This document shows positions 4,232 to 5,391 of a DNA stretch of 5,391 nucleotides, one piece after another. Each line of letters starts with the position of its first letter. Positions within the stretch are counted from its first letter, which is position 1. The stretch is taken from the NCBI GenBank assembly GCA_049609225.1, contig JBMYYH010000142.1, positions 1 through 5,391 of the forward strand, given 5' to 3'. Origin of the DNA: GCA-2746235 sp049609225. GTDB lineage: Bacteria; Planctomycetota; UBA1135. The translations under genes and the position numbers were made by a program. The notes beneath the pieces are model-generated. The model saw only the letters and a program-made list of their open reading frames with translations. It was not told where the DNA came from and searched no databases.

Positions 4232-5391
4232 ATGCTTTCCCTCCTCTCCATGATCCTCCTGAACCCGTGTGCTGCTGCCATGCAGGCCCAGGAGCCCGCC
4301 ATTGCCACACTCCGACGCGGCCCGGTCGTCGCGGAGACCTGGTCCACCCCCGCCCCCGATGGGCAAGTGCAGGATTGGTATCGCCTTTCCCTCGACGGCG
4401 GCGAACATTTCGGGCGCGACCGCGCCACGCATTTTCGCCTGGCCTTGCGTTATCGCGAATTCGATCCCCTGAAGGATGCTGTGCCGCAAGTCGAGAAGGC
4501 CCTGCAGGCCGATGCGGAGAAGAATGAACTTTGGATCGTGCAGTACATCACCAAAGGCGTGGAGCCTTGGCGTGAGGAGTTGCGCGCATTGGGCGCGGTG
4601 GATCATCGTTTCCTCGGCAACCACGCCAACTTGTGGCAGATGGATGCAGAGACTGCAGCTGCGGTTGCGGACTTGCCGTTCGTGCGTTGGGTCGGCACTT
4701 TCGAGCCGGCGTATAAGTTGGAGACCGAGATGTTGGCGGAGTTCCGGCAGAGCGGGAGTTTCAGCAGTGGTCGTTACAACCTCATCGTGGGGGAGTGGGG
4801 ACCGCGTCAGAAGGAGCTGTTGGTGCCTTTCCTTACGGAGTTGGGTGCGGAAGTGGTGCAGGACTATCCGGAAGGATGGGTGGTATCCGCGCACTTGAAC
4901 AGTGAACAAGTGCTTGCTGCGATCCATAGTCCATTGGTGGTCGGCATCGATCGTTGGGGCGCACCGGAGGAGGATATGGACATCGTCCGCAGTGTGATGG
5001 GTGCGGATTACATTGAGGCGGTGGGCGGTTACACCGGCCAAGGTGTGCGCGCGGAAGTGATGGATTCGGGTTTGGATACTTCGCATGTCGATTGGAATAC
5101 GCCTCCGATCCTGCACACGGCGTCGTTTGCGAGTGCGCATGGCACTTGCACTTACGGCATCAACTTCGCCAATGGCAACTCCACGGCTGGCGGCCAAACC
5201 CGTGGCCTCCTGCCAGACGGCACCGGCATCTTCGCGCAGTACAGCAGTTTCGGTAACCGTTACACCCATACCGCCGAGTTGGTGAACACCGCCCTGCCGT
5301 ATCGCGCGGTGTTCCAAAGCAACAGTTGGGGCGGCGGACGCACCTTCTTCTACACCTCGGAGTCGCAGGAGATGGATGACCTCATCTTCCT
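4232..5391 (+). CDS. Exported subtilisin-like serine protease (S8), 3' end missing
   Basis: The first 386 codons of an S8 family endopeptidase are open to the window edge with no stop. MLSLLSMILLNPCAAAMQA is a signal peptide with an uncharged start and likely cleavage after residue 16 or 19. Residues about 22-95 form a lead segment (DWYRLSLDGG at 48-57). Residues about 99-160 and 181-246 look like two tandem pro-domain modules. The catalytic domain begins near 265 (YTGQGV). Asp278 in VMDSGLDTSH and His303 in AHGTCTYG are the first two triad residues, and NSWGGG (364-369) is the usual substrate-binding strand. The oxyanion Asn and catalytic Ser should lie beyond 5391. ATG 4232 is the first start codon after the in-frame stop at 4157-4159; no Shine-Dalgarno is present. 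Family membership is firm, but activity cannot be judged because the serine is not in view. The protein probably acts outside the cytoplasm as a zymogen. Confidence 0.9.
   Translation, partial: MLSLLSMILLNPCAAAMQAQEPAIATLRRGPVVAETWSTPAPDGQVQDWYRLSLDGGEHFGRDRATHFRLALRYREFDPLKDAVPQVEKALQADAEKNELWIVQYITKGVEPWREELRALGAVDHRFLGNHANLWQMDAETAAAVADLPFVRWVGTFEPAYKLETEMLAEFRQSGSFSSGRYNLIVGEWGPRQKELLVPFLTELGAEVVQDYPEGWVVSAHLNSEQVLAAIHSPLVVGIDRWGAPEEDMDIVRSVMGADYIEAVGGYTGQGVRAEVMDSGLDTSHVDWNTPPILHTASFASAHGTCTYGINFANGNSTAGGQTRGLLPDGTGIFAQYSSFGNRYTHTAELVNTALPYRAVFQSNSWGGGRTFFYTSESQEMDDLIF

Noticed and set aside
4175..5317. A 380-codon open frame on the minus strand
   Set aside because: It is antisense to the subtilase, whose Asp, His and NSWG motifs fix the plus strand as coding. 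The antisense product is rich in His and Arg and has no recognisable domain.

Overview
The window is GC-rich bacterial DNA, roughly 60% G+C by eye, and is densely coding: five genes, two divergent promoter regions of just over 100 bp and one convergent gene junction. Two genes are household folate and thymidylate enzymes (thyA, folA). The other three are a two-domain PLP enzyme and two exported proteins. The modular style of the exported proteins, a subtilase with a long pro-region and a secreted beta-rich protein with a short signal peptide, recalls environmental Planctomycetota and similar lineages with large secretomes. That placement is inferred from remembered style, not from a search, and is only moderately to weakly supported. 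No mobile elements, tRNAs, rRNAs or CRISPR arrays are visible.

Layout: (1) 5-1720, minus: a 571-residue fusion of an N-terminal GNAT acyltransferase domain and a C-terminal class V (fold type I) aminotransferase. (2) 1721-1825: divergent intergenic region with two similar short palindromes. (3) 1826-2821, plus: an exported protein of unknown function, followed by a strong hairpin terminator that lies inside the 3' end of the convergent gene folA. (4) 4114-2833, minus: thyA then folA, overlapping by 35 nt, a two-gene operon for dTMP synthesis. (5) 4115-4231: divergent intergenic region with a hairpin covering the thyA ribosome binding site, a TATGAT box and a 13-bp palindrome. (6) 4232 to the window end, plus: the first 386 codons of an exported subtilisin-like (S8) protease, cut off before its catalytic serine.

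How the genes work together: ThyA methylates dUMP and converts methylene-tetrahydrofolate to dihydrofolate. FolA reduces dihydrofolate back to tetrahydrofolate, so the pair forms one recycling step and is sensibly co-transcribed. The exported proteins and the GNAT-aminotransferase have no evident link to that pathway. The most unusual items are the GNAT-aminotransferase fusion with its altered acyl-CoA loop, the hairpin at the thyA ribosome binding site, and the duplicated pro-domain of the protease.
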